A stretch of DNA of 64,000 nucleotides from Polyangiaceae bacterium (lineage in GTDB: Bacteria; Myxococcota_A; Polyangia; Polyangiales; Polyangiaceae), in assembly GCA_015075635.1 (NCBI GenBank), contig JABTUA010000002.1:1364001-1428000 (forward strand). The letters run 5' to 3'. How positions within the stretch are numbered: position 1 is the first letter of the stretch; each line of letters starts with the position of its first letter. Both the position numbers and the translations under genes were made by a program. The notes beneath the pieces are model-generated. The model was not told the origin of the DNA, searched no databases, and saw only the letters and a list, made by a program, of their open reading frames with translations. Below, one piece after another: positions 48,698 to 58,400 of this stretch.

Positions 48698-49441
48698 GTG
48701 CCACGCGCGCGCGACATCGCCCGCTCCGCGCTGACCTGGGCCGGCTTCGCCGGTGTGGTGCTGGTCGGCGTGCCGCCCATGGTCCTGGGGTACCCCTTGG
48801 TGCTGGTGGACCCGAATCGCGCGATTTCGGACTGGTACTTCCGGCGCATCGCGCGCGTGCTGATGGGGGTGAACCCGTTCTGGACGGTGCACGTCGAGGG
48901 CAAACAGCTCCTCGCGCGCGGCGGCCCCTACGTGCTGGTGGTCAACCATCAGAGTTTTGCCGACCTGATGGCCATGTGCTTCCTCGATCATCCGACCAAG
49001 TACCTGGGCAAGCAGAGCGTGTTCAAGGTGCCGGTGTTCGGCTGGGCGCTCCGCATCGCAGGCGAGGTGCCGGTGGTGCGCGGTAACCGACGGAGCGGCG
49101 CCGAGGCCCTCGACCGACTCGGCGACTGGCTCGACCGGGGCGTTTCGGTGGCGCTCTTCCCCGAGGGCACGCGGAGCGACGACGGCAGCATCGGCCGGTT
49201 CAAGCTGGGCGCCTTCAGGCTGGCGATAGAACACGGTCGCCCCGTCGTGCCGGTGGTCATCGCGGGAGCGCGCGAGCTCTTGCCGAAGCACTCGCTGGTG
49301 TTCCAGGAGCGCGCCGACATCCGCGTGCGCGTGCTCGAGCCCGAGAGCACCGACGGACTCGGCGAGCGCCACACGCTGGAGCTCGCCGAGCGAGTGCGCG
49401 CTCGCATGGTGGCAGCGCTCGCCGACATGGAACCCTGCTGA
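48698..49441 (+). CDS. 1-acyl-sn-glycerol-3-phosphate acyltransferase (PlsC type)
   Basis: A 247-residue membrane-bound acyltransferase beginning at a GTG. An N-terminal membrane helix (FAGVVLVGVPPMVLGYPLV) is followed by the four PlsC motifs: NHQSFAD (the NHxxxxD catalytic motif), a Gly-Lys-rich second block (KYLGKQSVFKVPVFGWALR), FPEGTRS (glycerol-phosphate binding) and PVVPVVIAGARELLP. It transfers an acyl chain to the sn-2 position of lysophosphatidic acid, making phosphatidic acid for membrane lipids. It is divergent from the lipoprotein gene at 48597. This is one of the few housekeeping-like enzymes in the window; paralogues acting on special lipids exist, so the substrate is not certain. 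Confidence 0.9.
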   Translation: MPRARDIARSALTWAGFAGVVLVGVPPMVLGYPLVLVDPNRAISDWYFRRIARVLMGVNPFWTVHVEGKQLLARGGPYVLVVNHQSFADLMAMCFLDHPTKYLGKQSVFKVPVFGWALRIAGEVPVVRGNRRSGAEALDRLGDWLDRGVSVALFPEGTRSDDGSIGRFKLGAFRLAIEHGRPVVPVVIAGARELLPKHSLVFQERADIRVRVLEPESTDGLGERHTLELAERVRARMVAALADMEPC

Positions 49442-49485
49442 GACCAGCTTTGCGCTCGGAGACGGGTTCGAGCTATCCTGAGCGG

Positions 49486-50433
49486 ATGTCGCAACGCAGG
49501 GGCCTGCTCGGCTGGATCGCGTTGGGGGGACTACTGACGGCATGCGGCGGAGACTCCGAGGTGGAGTTCTCTGGCTCCGGCGGTGCGGGCGGCGCCGCAG
49601 GGCAACCCGGGGGCGCCGCGGGCACCACCGCGACTGGCGGCACGACCTCCACGGGGGGCGCCACCTCCACGGGTGGAACCACCTCCACCGGCGGTACCAC
49701 CTCCACCGGTGGCACCACTTCCACCGGCGGTACCACCTCCACCGGCGGTACCACCTCAACGGGCGGAACCACCTCCACCGGCGGAACCACCTCGACAGGT
49801 GGCACCACCTCCACGGGCGGAACCACCTCGACGGGTGGCACCACCTCCACGGGCGGAACCACCTCGACAGGTGGCACCGGCGGGACCCCGACGCCCACGG
49901 GCTGCGCCGATGGCCACCGCGAAGCCTTCGCCGACGCCGCCAAGTTCCCCAACATCGCCGGTTGCGCGGGCGGCTTCCAGGTGCCCGGGACCACTACGGC
50001 CGCGTCGCAGCAGCCGGCCTGCGGCCGTCAGGGCGGTGATGACGGCCCCAACCCGAACGGCACCGGCTGCAGCGTGGAGGATCTCTGCGCGGCGGGCTGG
50101 CACGTGTGCAAGAGCGCGCTCGACGTCGCGCTGGCGAGCGGCAACCAGGGCTGCGCCGCGGACGCCGTCACCGGCTTCTGGCTCACGCGCCAGGCGCAGA
50201 CCGACGGCGGAACGTGCGCCCCGCCGCCGGTGGACAACAACCCGACCGGCTGTGGGTCCATCGGCTACGCGGCGCCGGTGAGCTGCACGCCGCTGAACCG
50301 GTGGTTGCGTTACTCGGATTGCGCAGCGGCGCCGCCGTGGTCCTGTGGCACGAGCGCACAGTCGCTGAGCGAGGCCGCGGTCATCACCAAGGCCGGGCCC
50401 GGCCAGGGCGGCGTGATCTGCTGCAAGGATTGA
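49486..50433 (+). CDS. Lipoprotein with (Thr-Thr-Ser-Thr-Gly-Gly) linker and GCADG-type Cys-rich head
   Basis: A 315-residue lipoprotein (signal ending LLTACGG). The linker (about 42-133) is made of some 14 copies of TTSTGG. The head domain (about 140-315) starts GCADGHREAFADAAK and has GCAGGF, LCAAGWHVC, CGSIGY, CTPLNRW and a final ICCKD. The protein at 9382 shows the same order of motifs, so the two are paralogues. Fourteen or more Cys suggest a disulfide-rich extracellular domain. Function is unknown. The ATG at 49486 precedes the signal directly. It stands about 40 bases behind the PlsC gene on the same strand, a gap that may hold its own promoter. Confidence 0.8.
   Translation: MSQRRGLLGWIALGGLLTACGGDSEVEFSGSGGAGGAAGQPGGAAGTTATGGTTSTGGATSTGGTTSTGGTTSTGGTTSTGGTTSTGGTTSTGGTTSTGGTTSTGGTTSTGGTTSTGGTTSTGGTTSTGGTGGTPTPTGCADGHREAFADAAKFPNIAGCAGGFQVPGTTTAASQQPACGRQGGDDGPNPNGTGCSVEDLCAAGWHVCKSALDVALASGNQGCAADAVTGFWLTRQAQTDGGTCAPPPVDNNPTGCGSIGYAAPVSCTPLNRWLRYSDCAAAPPWSCGTSAQSLSEAAVITKAGPGQGGVICCKD
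49622..49881 (+). repeat. 18-base tandem repeat encoding Thr-Thr-Ser-Thr-Gly-Gly
   Basis: About 14 imperfect copies of an 18-base unit (ACCACCTCCACGGGCGGA and variants) encode the linker of the lipoprotein at 49486. All copies stay in frame; third-base changes dominate. Confidence 0.9.
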
Positions 50434-50477
50434 GGGAGCGCTCGCTCCAGCCTCCCACGGCACCGAAAGATCACGAG

Positions 50478-50858
50478 ATGACCAACCCGACCCAGCTCGC
50501 GCAGATGTTCGCCGACGCGGTGGTAGCAGGCGACTGGGCCGGCGCCGACGCGCACGGCTCCGCCGAGCTTCGCGCGCGCCTCGGTCCGCTCGGCCTCGAG
50601 CGCGCGTGGGGCGAGGTCGCGAGCGTGCTCGTGGCCGACGTCCCCGGCTGGCGTCCGACGCGCGCCAAGGTGAGCCCGATACCCCAGGCGCCCGATCCGC
50701 GCTTCGTGAAGACTTCGGCGCCGCCCGGCGCGTGGCGCGGCCACTTCTACCTGGCCTTCGAGAGCCAGGAGGGCGAGCTCGCCTGTGGTCACGTGCTCGT
50801 CGTCGACGATGGCGGTCGCCTCGCCGTCGGGCACGCCGACTTCGAAGTCTTCTGCTAA
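50478..50858 (+). CDS. Small hypothetical soluble protein
   Basis: A 126-residue protein without signal peptide. It begins TNPTQLAQMFADAVVAGDWA (helical) and continues with strands (HFYLAFESQEGELACGHVLV, DDGGRLAVGHADFEVF), the general layout of an NTF2-like fold. Some members of such families are immunity proteins or ligand-binding proteins, but no specific motif identifies it. It follows the GCADG-type lipoprotein by about 45 bases on the same strand and converges with the beta-helix gene, the stops being one base apart. The lack of any export signal contrasts with its neighbours. Confidence 0.65.
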   Translation: MTNPTQLAQMFADAVVAGDWAGADAHGSAELRARLGPLGLERAWGEVASVLVADVPGWRPTRAKVSPIPQAPDPRFVKTSAPPGAWRGHFYLAFESQEGELACGHVLVVDDGGRLAVGHADFEVFC

Positions 50859-50859
50859 T

Positions 50860-52515
50860 TCAGCGCTCGACCCGCGTCTGACGCCGGCGCACACGCCACG
50901 CGGCGAGGGCGCCGAGGCCCAGCGCGAGCTCGAGGGGCGTGCTTCGGGTCGGCGACGTGCGGCAGCCGCAGCCGCCGTCGTCGTCGCTGTCTCCGCTGCC
51001 GCCGCTCGCGCCGCTGCCGCTCGCGCCGCCGCTGCTCGCGCCGCCGCTGCTCGCGCGCCGCTGCTCGCGCCGCCGCTGCTCGCGCCGCCGCTGCTCGCGC
51101 CGCCGCTGCTGCGCGCCGCTGCTCGCGCCGCCGCTGCTCGCGCCGCCGCTGCCCGCGCCGCCGCTGCCCGCGCCGCCCCCGCAGCTCGCCCCGGTGCAGT
51201 GCTCGTACGCGCCGACGTCGTAGGCCGCGGCCTGGGGCCGACTCGTGCCGTCGCGATCCAGGGCGACCTCGGCGATGGTCTCGCCCTTGTCCAGCGCAGG
51301 GGAGCCCGCGACCAGGTGATAGTCGTGCTTGCTGGCGTCCACGAACGCCGCCGCGGTGGTGGCGAGGTTGGAGGCCGCAGTCGCCTGCGCGGGCAGGCTC
51401 CCGCCCAAGACCAACAGGTTTCGGACGTCGGGCTTGGTGGCGCCGCTGCTCGCCGCCTGGAACGCCGCCAGCACGTCGCCGCCGAAGGTCGCGTTCAACA
51501 CCGCCAGCTTCTCGATGTCGTCCTCGTAGCGCACGGCCTTGTCCACGTCGTAGACGACGGCGTTCTGGATGCGCACCCAGGCGCCGCCGTTGCTGCCGGG
51601 GCCGCGGGTTCGGAAGGCGATCTCCGAGTCGAAGACCGTGACGCGATCGAACACCGCGTCGATGTTCTCCTTCAGGTTGAACGCCGCCATGTTCGAGATG
51701 AACCCGCCGCGAAAACCCCAGGCGCTGGTGTTCACCACGGTCAGCTTGGCGCGGGGCGCGGCCGGGTTCGTCTTGGTGTCGATGGCGTTCTCGCCCGGGA
51801 CCGCTCCTACCGCGAAACCGTTCTCCGCCGAAGCGAGCGGCCCCGTCCACAGCTTGCAGCCTTCGACCAGGATGTCGCTCCAGCCCGGCAGCTCCCGCCC
51901 CGGGTCGAACTGGATCGAGTCGCCGCTGCAGGTGTGGATCTCGGTGTCGCGGATCGTGAGGTTCTTCACCGGACCGCCGGTTACGCCATGGGCGTCGGTC
52001 TGACCGCCGGCGGCGTTCAGACAGTGGTGGATCAGGCATCTGTCCAGCGTCACGTCCGCGGGACCGGCCATGTCCACGCAGTCCTTGGTGGCGCGGCGGA
52101 TCTCGGTGTTCGTGATCAGGAGCCCGGTCGCGCCGTCGTTCACGTCCACCAGGTCGAAGCTCGCGTATTGCCCGTCGAGCACGAAGCCGTCGAGCACGAA
52201 GTAGGCGTGATCGACCCGGAGCAGCGTGGCGCCGAGCGTCACGTCCACCTTGGCCCCGGAGGCAGCGCGCACGGTGATGGGGCTCGCGGCGTTGCCGTCA
52301 CGCACAGTCTTCAGCGCCTCGGCGTAGCTGCCGGCGGCGACCGTCACGAAGTCGCCCGGCTGCGCCGCGTCGATGCCCTGCTGGATCTTGCCGAAGGGCG
52401 TGGCCGCGTCGCCGTTGCCCGAGCCTCCGGGCGCGACGAACCACTCCTTGGCCTCGGCGACTGACGCGATGGAGGCGAAAACGACGATGCCGAGCAGGGT
52501 CGCGGGAGCGCGCAT
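50860..52515 (-). CDS. Parallel beta-helix protein with MYXO-CTERM tail
   Basis: A 551-residue secreted protein. The signal peptide is cleaved after AEAK; the mature end reads EWFVAPGGSGNGDAATPFGK and ADAAQPGDFVTVAAGSY-like, the classic start of right-handed beta-helix proteins. Rungs such as ADVTLDRCLIHHCLNAAGG, ILVEGCKLWTG and WVRIQNAVVYDVDKAV continue to about residue 445, ending DVGAYEHCTG. A repetitive linker follows, then DDGGCGCRTSPTRS, a membrane helix and an Arg-rich tail (MYXO-CTERM). In the linker, ASSGG repeats switch to EQRRR repeats and back, showing two compensating indels. It may bind or cut polysaccharide; the helix at 43061 is a second such protein. Confidence 0.85.
   Translation of the reverse strand: MRAPATLLGIVVFASIASVAEAKEWFVAPGGSGNGDAATPFGKIQQGIDAAQPGDFVTVAAGSYAEALKTVRDGNAASPITVRAASGAKVDVTLGATLLRVDHAYFVLDGFVLDGQYASFDLVDVNDGATGLLITNTEIRRATKDCVDMAGPADVTLDRCLIHHCLNAAGGQTDAHGVTGGPVKNLTIRDTEIHTCSGDSIQFDPGRELPGWSDILVEGCKLWTGPLASAENGFAVGAVPGENAIDTKTNPAAPRAKLTVVNTSAWGFRGGFISNMAAFNLKENIDAVFDRVTVFDSEIAFRTRGPGSNGGAWVRIQNAVVYDVDKAVRYEDDIEKLAVLNATFGGDVLAAFQAASSGATKPDVRNLLVLGGSLPAQATAASNLATTAAAFVDASKHDYHLVAGSPALDKGETIAEVALDRDGTSRPQAAAYDVGAYEHCTGASCGGGAGSGGAGSGGASSGGASSGAQQRRREQRRREQRRREQRRASSGGASSGGASGSGASGGSGDSDDDGGCGCRTSPTRSTPLELALGLGALAAWRVRRRQTRVER
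50994..51180 (-). repeat. 15-base tandem repeats with compensating frameshifts
   Basis: The unit (GCGAGCAGCGGCGGC on the coding strand) gives Ala-Ser-Ser-Gly-Gly. Near 51055 one unit is 14 bases and near 51110 one is 13. Between them about 20 codons are read in another frame as Glu-Gln-Arg-Arg-Arg, and the total change of three bases restores the frame. Confidence 0.8.
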
Positions 52516-52532
52516 CCGCCCACTATACGCTC

Positions 52533-53048
52533 TCAGTAGTGCTTGCCGGTCCAGATCTGGCGGAAGCTCGCGTCGAAGACGAACGAAAGCACGACGCCAT
52601 CCTCCGCCTCCGAAGCCGCGTCGTCGGCGTAGCGCCTGGCGTCGTCTGGGCTGTCGAAGTCTCGAGTGCTCACTCGGCCGCTCGCCTCGTAGACCACGAC
52701 CCGCAGGCTCCCGGCCGACAGCGGGCCCGCCGCCCGCGCGCGCGCGGCGTGGGGCCAGAGCGATTCCTCGAAGTGGTCCAGCACCTGGAGCAGCACCGGG
52801 TCCGGGCAAGCCGGCTCCGACACGAAGAACCACCACGAGCCGTGCTGGTTGTTGACGGAGAAGCTCGCGCCGCCGAGGTCGAAGTCGAGCCAGACCTCGG
52901 TCACCCCGTCGGTCAGGCAGCGAGTGAGGCGCGCGCCCGGCAGCTCGGCCACCGCGTCGCGAAGGCGCTCCCAGTCGGAAGTCTCGGGGAGCTCGCCGAA
53001 GTGGCGGCTGCCATCGGCCATGCGAAGGTCGAGCAAGCGCGAGCCCAT
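52533..53048 (-). CDS. Hypothetical soluble protein
   Basis: A 171-residue protein without a signal peptide, start taken at the ATG at 53048 (MGSRLLDLRMADGS); the earlier frame is Cys-containing and unlikely. Segments such as TEVWLDFDLGGASFSVNNQH, GSWWFFVSEPACPDPVLLQV and SPDDARRYADDAASEAEDGV suggest an alpha/beta fold. I see no known motif. Similar small proteins with a conserved HGSWWFF-type strand occur as possible immunity-type or cytoplasmic proteins, but that is speculation. It sits alone between the beta-helix gene (17 bases downstream) and a lipoprotein gene on the same strand. Confidence 0.65.
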   Translation of the reverse strand: MGSRLLDLRMADGSRHFGELPETSDWERLRDAVAELPGARLTRCLTDGVTEVWLDFDLGGASFSVNNQHGSWWFFVSEPACPDPVLLQVLDHFEESLWPHAARARAAGPLSAGSLRVVVYEASGRVSTRDFDSPDDARRYADDAASEAEDGVVLSFVFDASFRQIWTGKHY

Positions 53049-53135
53049 GCCTGCGCGATCAGCGCACGGAGCGGGGGCTTTGCCAAGCGTGCTCGGGCGG
53101 CCGGCAAACACCGCCGCCCGAGCCGGCTCGGGGAG

Positions 53136-53513
53136 CTACTCGCTGGGACAGGCGGCGGAGCTCAGCGCGATGGTGATGGGCTCGACCTTGTCGTCCTCGA
53201 TCTTCGCGGTGGCTTCGCCCCACTGCTCGCCGTCGCTGCACGCGCCATCGGCGTCGGCGTCCGCCAGCGCGCGGACCAGGAGCTCGTCGCCCTCGACGGA
53301 GACCGTCGCCTTGAACGAGCCGTCCGCTTCCGCCTTCGCGGTGTGGACGCTGGTCTTCTCGTTGCCGTTCACGTCGAAGAACTCGAGCACGATCTCTCCC
53401 TGGGCCGAGGCCGCGCTGACCTGACCGGTCACCTCGACGTCGCGGCTCGCGCTGCAACCCAGCGCGAATAGACCTGCAGACAGAATGGAAGCGGTGAAGT
53501 ACCTCGAAAGCAT
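53136..53513 (-). CDS. Small lipoprotein with regulatory-like beta domain
   Basis: A 125-residue lipoprotein; the ATG at 53513 has CAGGAGG upstream, a near-ideal ribosome site, and opens the signal YFTASILSAGLFALGC. The mature domain (about 25-125) is beta-sandwich-like: VEVTGQVSAASAQGEIVLEF, DVNGNEKTSVHTAKAEADGS, FKATVSVEGDELLVRALAD. This resembles carboxypeptidase-regulatory or Ig-like extracellular domains. An Asp-rich loop (ADADADGACSDGE) could hold calcium. Function is unknown. The 169 bases upstream to the zinc-ribbon gene contain no recognisable gene. Confidence 0.78.
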   Translation of the reverse strand: MLSRYFTASILSAGLFALGCSASRDVEVTGQVSAASAQGEIVLEFFDVNGNEKTSVHTAKAEADGSFKATVSVEGDELLVRALADADADGACSDGEQWGEATAKIEDDKVEPITIALSSAACPSE

Positions 53514-53682
53514 GTGGACCTCCTGCGAGCGCCGTTCGCGCTCGTTGGAGACTCCTCGCAAGGCTCGTGCCGGAGCGTTTCGGCCGAAATCGGCCCGAGC
53601 CCGGCGGTTTCGTTGCACCGGAGCCACAGCGCTCGCTCACACCTGGGCTCGGGCCACGACAGTACTTTCTTGCAGTGGCCGC

Positions 53683-54012
53683 TCAGTCGTCGAAGCGGCG
53701 GAGCCGGGCGACGAACGTCCACCACAGGCCATCGATGACGAAGAACGGGCCGAACACGTAGAAGAAGAGCGTGCCTCGCGTCGCGCTCTGCCCCACGCCC
53801 GTGACGAAGAGCAGGGCGATCGTGGCCACGTACGTCACGAGCTGGAGGATGGCGTAGGGCGTCCGCTGCACGTTGTCCTCTCCACAGTGGCCACAGGTCG
53901 TGATGGGCAAAAGCCGCGCGCGGCTGGTCATGTTCCGGCCCGCGTTGCGGAGAACGCCCAACCAGTACCTGCCGTAGTGGATGGTCTCGTCGCAGTGCGC
54001 GCAGCGGGCCAT
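53683..54012 (-). CDS. Zinc-ribbon-like small membrane protein
   Basis: A 109-residue protein. Two CxxC pairs (CAHCDE at residues 4-7 and CGHCGE near 40-43) form a probable zinc ribbon in the cytoplasm. The second half has two membrane helices (ILQLVTYVATIALLFVTGVG and TLFFYVFGPFFVIDGLWWTF). It begins 12 bases after the ferritin-like lipoprotein gene, in the same direction, and is probably co-transcribed with it and the multi-heme gene. No known function; a membrane chaperone or metal-handling role would fit the context. Confidence 0.78.
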   Translation of the reverse strand: MARCAHCDETIHYGRYWLGVLRNAGRNMTSRARLLPITTCGHCGEDNVQRTPYAILQLVTYVATIALLFVTGVGQSATRGTLFFYVFGPFFVIDGLWWTFVARLRRFDD

Positions 54013-54024
54013 GGTCCCTGCTCG

Positions 54025-55431
54025 TCACGCGGGCGCGCAGGTCCGCTCCGACGGCGCGCCCAGTAGCGCCGTCGCGGCGGGCGCCACCACTCGCTCGAGG
54101 GCGTCGCGCCGGAGCTCAGCTCGCTCGCGCTCGTCGATCATGCCGAGCGCGCGCTTCTTCTCCGCGCCGTCCCGAGCAGGTGGCAGCGTGTGGGCGCGCA
54201 CCTCGGCGGCGGCCCGCGCGAGCTCGGCCCGGGCGAATGCGCGAAGCTCGGGCTGGACATCGAGCAGCCAGCCGACGAAGCGCCAGGCGAGCGCGGCGTG
54301 GCGAGTCTCGTCCCGCGCGACGCCAGACAGCGCCGCGCGCACCGCTGGATCGGCGGCGTGCTCCGCGCCGTGCTCGGCCTCCACCGCAGCCAGGGTCTCG
54401 CCGATGCAACCCTCGCGGATCACGTCGCCGAGCACCTGCCGCGCGTCGAGCGGCGGCAGCGCGCCGCTCATGTCGAGCGGCCCCGGGCCCAGCGGGCTCC
54501 CGGCGTAGGCGCTCGCGAACGCGAACGCGAGCACGGCGTGCTCCGTCTCGTCCGCTTGAGCCCCGCAGCTCTGGCGCACCAGCTCGGCGGGCGCGCCGAG
54601 CGCGAGGAGCTGCAACGTGAAGCGCGCGAAGGCGGCCACCGAGGCGTGCTCCATCAGGCCCACCCGGGTCCAGTGCTCGGCGAGGATCAACCGCTCGGCT
54701 CGGGTCAGTCCGGCGAGCGAGGGCGCGTCCGCCTTCGCGTAGTCGCGCCGCCCGCAGACCTCGGCCAGGCGCGCCGCGCCCTCGACCAGGAACGGGCGGC
54801 CGAGGCCCGCGCAGCCATTCATGGTGCAGACCCGCTGGCCGTCGGTCCCGACCCCGCAGTAGCCCGTGGTGGGACAGTCGTCGTCGCTCGAGCACTCGTC
54901 CGCCTTGGTCTGGCAGTTCAGGCTGGGCGCGGAGCACGCCCCCACCGGCGTCACGCAGTCGAAGCCGCTCTGGCAGTCGCTCGACGTGCTGCACGTCGCG
55001 GGCACGCAGCGACCCACGGGATCGCCGCACAAGCAGCGCTGTCCGTCGGCGCACTCGCTGTCGTTGGTGCAGCCATAGTTGCAGTTGCAGGACGACGGCG
55101 CGCCGCCGCCTCCCTGGTTGAACGCGCAGTAGCCGTGGGGCCCGGCGTTGCAGTCCGCGTCGGCGGAGCAGTTCATGTTGGTGGCCGTGCACGGGTTCAC
55201 CCGGGGCATCGCCTCCGGACACGTCAGTGCCTCGCGCCGTCGTACCGCCCCCGGGCCGCAGCTCTCCACCCCCGTGGGCTGCCCGTTCACCAGGAGCGGC
55301 TGCGGGTCCTTGCAGGGGTGCGCGTTGCCGCTGCCGCCGCTCTCGCTGTCACCGCCGCAGGCCGGCACCGCCACGCCGAGCGCCGCGAACAGCCACCGGG
55401 CATACGTGTCCACCGCACCGAATCGCCTCAT
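54025..55431 (-). CDS. Secreted lipoprotein with C-terminal ferritin-like diiron domain
   Basis: A 468-residue lipoprotein; signal ALGVAVPACGG, start at ATG 55431. The first 260 residues are Cys-rich (CSADADCNAGPHGYC, CNCNYGCTNDSECAD, CQSGFDCVTPVGAC, CSSDDDCPTTGYC). From about residue 270 a four-helix ferritin-like bundle can be read: LMEHASVAAFARFTLQLLAL, SCGAQADETEHAVLAFAFA, EGCIGETLAAVEAEHG and VARDETRHAALAWRFVG. The ExxH/E pattern (EHAS, DETEH, GET, DETRH) is what a diiron centre requires. An exported ferritin-like domain on a lipoprotein is uncommon. Neighbours are a multi-heme protein and a zinc-ribbon membrane protein, pointing to metal or electron chemistry in the envelope. Confidence 0.88.
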   Translation of the reverse strand: MRRFGAVDTYARWLFAALGVAVPACGGDSESGGSGNAHPCKDPQPLLVNGQPTGVESCGPGAVRRREALTCPEAMPRVNPCTATNMNCSADADCNAGPHGYCAFNQGGGGAPSSCNCNYGCTNDSECADGQRCLCGDPVGRCVPATCSTSSDCQSGFDCVTPVGACSAPSLNCQTKADECSSDDDCPTTGYCGVGTDGQRVCTMNGCAGLGRPFLVEGAARLAEVCGRRDYAKADAPSLAGLTRAERLILAEHWTRVGLMEHASVAAFARFTLQLLALGAPAELVRQSCGAQADETEHAVLAFAFASAYAGSPLGPGPLDMSGALPPLDARQVLGDVIREGCIGETLAAVEAEHGAEHAADPAVRAALSGVARDETRHAALAWRFVGWLLDVQPELRAFARAELARAAAEVRAHTLPPARDGAEKKRALGMIDERERAELRRDALERVVAPAATALLGAPSERTCAPA

Positions 55432-55469
55432 CCGGTCAGGATGCCACGGCTCGGGCGGCGCTTCGAGCT

Positions 55470-58400
55470 TCAGGGATACGGCGGCCCCATGAAGGTCTCG
55501 GGCTTGAAGCCCGAGGCGGCGTCCAGGGGCTTGGCGTTCCGCTGGTCGGACTTGGAGGCGTGGCTGATGATGTCGGGCTTGATCGAGACGTCGAACTCCT
55601 TGCCCGTGGTCGGACCGTGGCAGCCGCCGCAGAAGTTGTTGAACACCTCGCGCCGGAACGACAAGGTCAGCCATTCGCCCGGGTAGAACTGGAGCTCCTC
55701 GCGCTGGTGGTGGAGCGTGGGCTTCGTGTCGCCCTTGAGCTGCTGCTCCACCGCGAGCACCACGGGATAGCCCGCCGGCGCCTGCACCTTGACCGAGCCG
55801 TCGGCTAGCAGCGGCACCGTGCCGACCTTGACCCGGTACGCCCAGACTTTGCCGTACTCGTCCTCGGCGACGTTCGGGCTCGCCTCGGCGAAGCTCTTTA
55901 TGTTCGGCGGCACGCTGGCCCAGGCCTCGAACGACTTCATCTCGGTGTTCACGTGACGGCCCGAGCGCGTGCTCTGGAACAGCATCGCGGCGATCATCGG
56001 GAAGTCCACGATGTTGAGCTGGAAGCGATCGGTGCGCTTCTGATCGTCGTCCTCCTGGTAGACCACGCCGTGGAACACCGAGTCGCCGCCGGGGGTGGTG
56101 CGAAAGACGCCGCGATCGATGCGACCGAACACCGCGACCGGCCAGATCTCGTCGGCGGCGGGGTCGGACAGCCCCGGCAGCGGCGTGCGCTGTCCGGTGG
56201 CCGGATCCACCGCAACCACGTCGAAGTTGCCGCTGAAGTTGCCGAGATCGACCACGTTCGCGGCGTAGCTGACCAGGATGTCACCGTTCGGCAAGAGCGA
56301 CGGGTTGCGGTAGGCGCCCTGCGTCGGCTGGCCGACGCGACCGGTCGCCGCCGGATCGACGTTGGTGAGCGAGCGCTGATAAAACGGCGTCTTGGCGTAC
56401 TCGAGCGCGTCCGGATCTTCCGCGTAGTCGTCAGGGTTCTGGCTGACGTTGTCCTGACCGATGGAGCGGTTGATGACGACCAGGGCGCCGGCCAGGTTCG
56501 CGGCGCCGCGGTCGCTGGCGATGCCGACGAAGTTCTGGTCGAGCAGCTGCGAGGTCTCCGTCAGCTGGAGGTGACCGAAGTGCGCGCGCTGCCCGAACAG
56601 CGGGTGGTAGTCGCCGCCGTCCAGGTTGATGCGTCGCGCGGCGAGTTGGTAGAAGCCGGGCGTCCGCTTCTCGGTGGTCATCAAGAGCTGCCCGTTGATC
56701 TTGAACGCCGGGTACATCTCCTGGTTCGACAGGAACGTCACCTGGCGGATCTTTCCCTTCTCGAGCACGTACAGGTTCGCGTTCAGCTTGGAAGGGTCGG
56801 CCGCCGAGCGCTGCGGTCCGGGGAACATGTGACCCGCCAGGATGTTGCCGCGGCTGGAGGTGAACACGATGCCGCCATCGGGCGCGAACGCGGGATCGAA
56901 GTTGTGGATCAGCTCTCCGTTGTCGGGCACCGGGGCGCCGGTATTGTCGGTCGGCGGCGCGTTGATGATCGGCTCCGGCGCGCAGGCCGAGCCGTCGGCG
57001 TTCATCACGTAGACCTTGTAGGGCTCGCTGGCGGCGCTCCGCGCTCCAAACGCGATCCTCTTGCCGTCCCAGGAGACCATCGGGCGGCGCACGTCGGCCG
57101 TCGTCGCGTTCAGGCCGCAGCCGCCGAGCAGGCTGGCGTCACCACCGCCGCTGGTGATGGCTCCGTTCGCGTCCAGGGAGGCGTCCACCCAGCGCAGATC
57201 CGCACCGGGCCGGTACGTCTCCCAGTCTTGCATCGTCTCCGGCTGGCCGAGCGGCGCGCGCTTCACGTAGACGATGCCCGACAGCGGCGGGAGGTTCTTC
57301 AGGCGCTCCGCGCGCTCCTTGGCGATCCAGGCCACCAGCACGCAATAGGGGGTCTGCTCGTCGAGCGGACCGGTCTCGGCGGCTTGCAGATCGCACGCGC
57401 TCGGGTCGCCGCCCAGGGCGAAGAGCGGGCCGCCGCGGTGGCGAATGCCGGGGTTGCCCGGACCGGGCTCGAGGTTCTTGCGGATCAGCCGACCGGCGTT
57501 CGGATCCGGCGACTCGATGGCGACCTGCTTCAGCACGTCGTGGTAGTTGTGCCGGCTGGACGCGATGCCGAAGTGCCCGCCGCTGGGCGGGCGCGGTCGG
57601 AACTCGTTGAACACCGGCGACGAGTGGCAGCCGAGCAGCACGCAGCCGCGCTTGACCAGCATCGGCTGCACGCGCCGGGCGAAGAAGTCGAAGCCCGGAT
57701 CGGTCGGGATGTTGGTCGGGCCGCCGTGCTGCGTCGCCCAGTCGAGCACGGTCTTGTAGTCGTCGTCGTTCGTGGAGTCGAAGACCCAGCCGCCCTGGTG
57801 GTACACTCCGCCGTAGGCGGGGTTCAGCGGCCGCGTCAGGATCTCGCTGAACTGCGGCGAGACGGCGACGTAGTCGCTGGCAGAGAAGTAGTTCCAGCGT
57901 TTCTGCTCGTCGGTCTTCCCGCAGGAGATCGGAAACGCCGCCTCCGTCGTGCCGTGGCAGTTCCCCGCCGCGCAGTTCTTCACCAGCCAAGGGTTCACCT
58001 TGTCGAGGAAGAGCTGGTAGTCGGGGTTCGTCGGGTCCTTGGTCTTGTCGAAGAGCGCGTCGGTGCCGATGCTCTCGACGCAGGGGTCGCGCTCGATTTC
58101 CGGCTGCTTCGGCGCCGCGTTGTTCTTGGTCGCGCCCCGCTCGAGCCAGGCCAAGATGGTGCGGAAGCCCGCCGAGCCCGTGTCCAGGATCGAGCCGCCG
58201 GCGTGCGGGATGTCGGTCTGGATCAGGACGTCCTGCCCGTCGTAGTGCGTCAGCTTCAGCATCTGCGGCGAGACGGCCTTGGCGAGCAGCGCGGGCATGC
58301 CGTAGGGCCCGTACTTCGCCAAGAGGTCCTTGCGCTTCGCGACCATCTCGTAGCTGGTCACGTCGAGGTTGCCGAGGGCGTTGCCGCGGTCGTCGGCGAC

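Noticed and set aside
49622-49881. Dense short repeats resembling a CRISPR array
   Set aside because: The 18-base units abut directly, have no spacers and stay in frame as Thr-Thr-Ser-Thr-Gly-Gly codons inside a lipoprotein gene.
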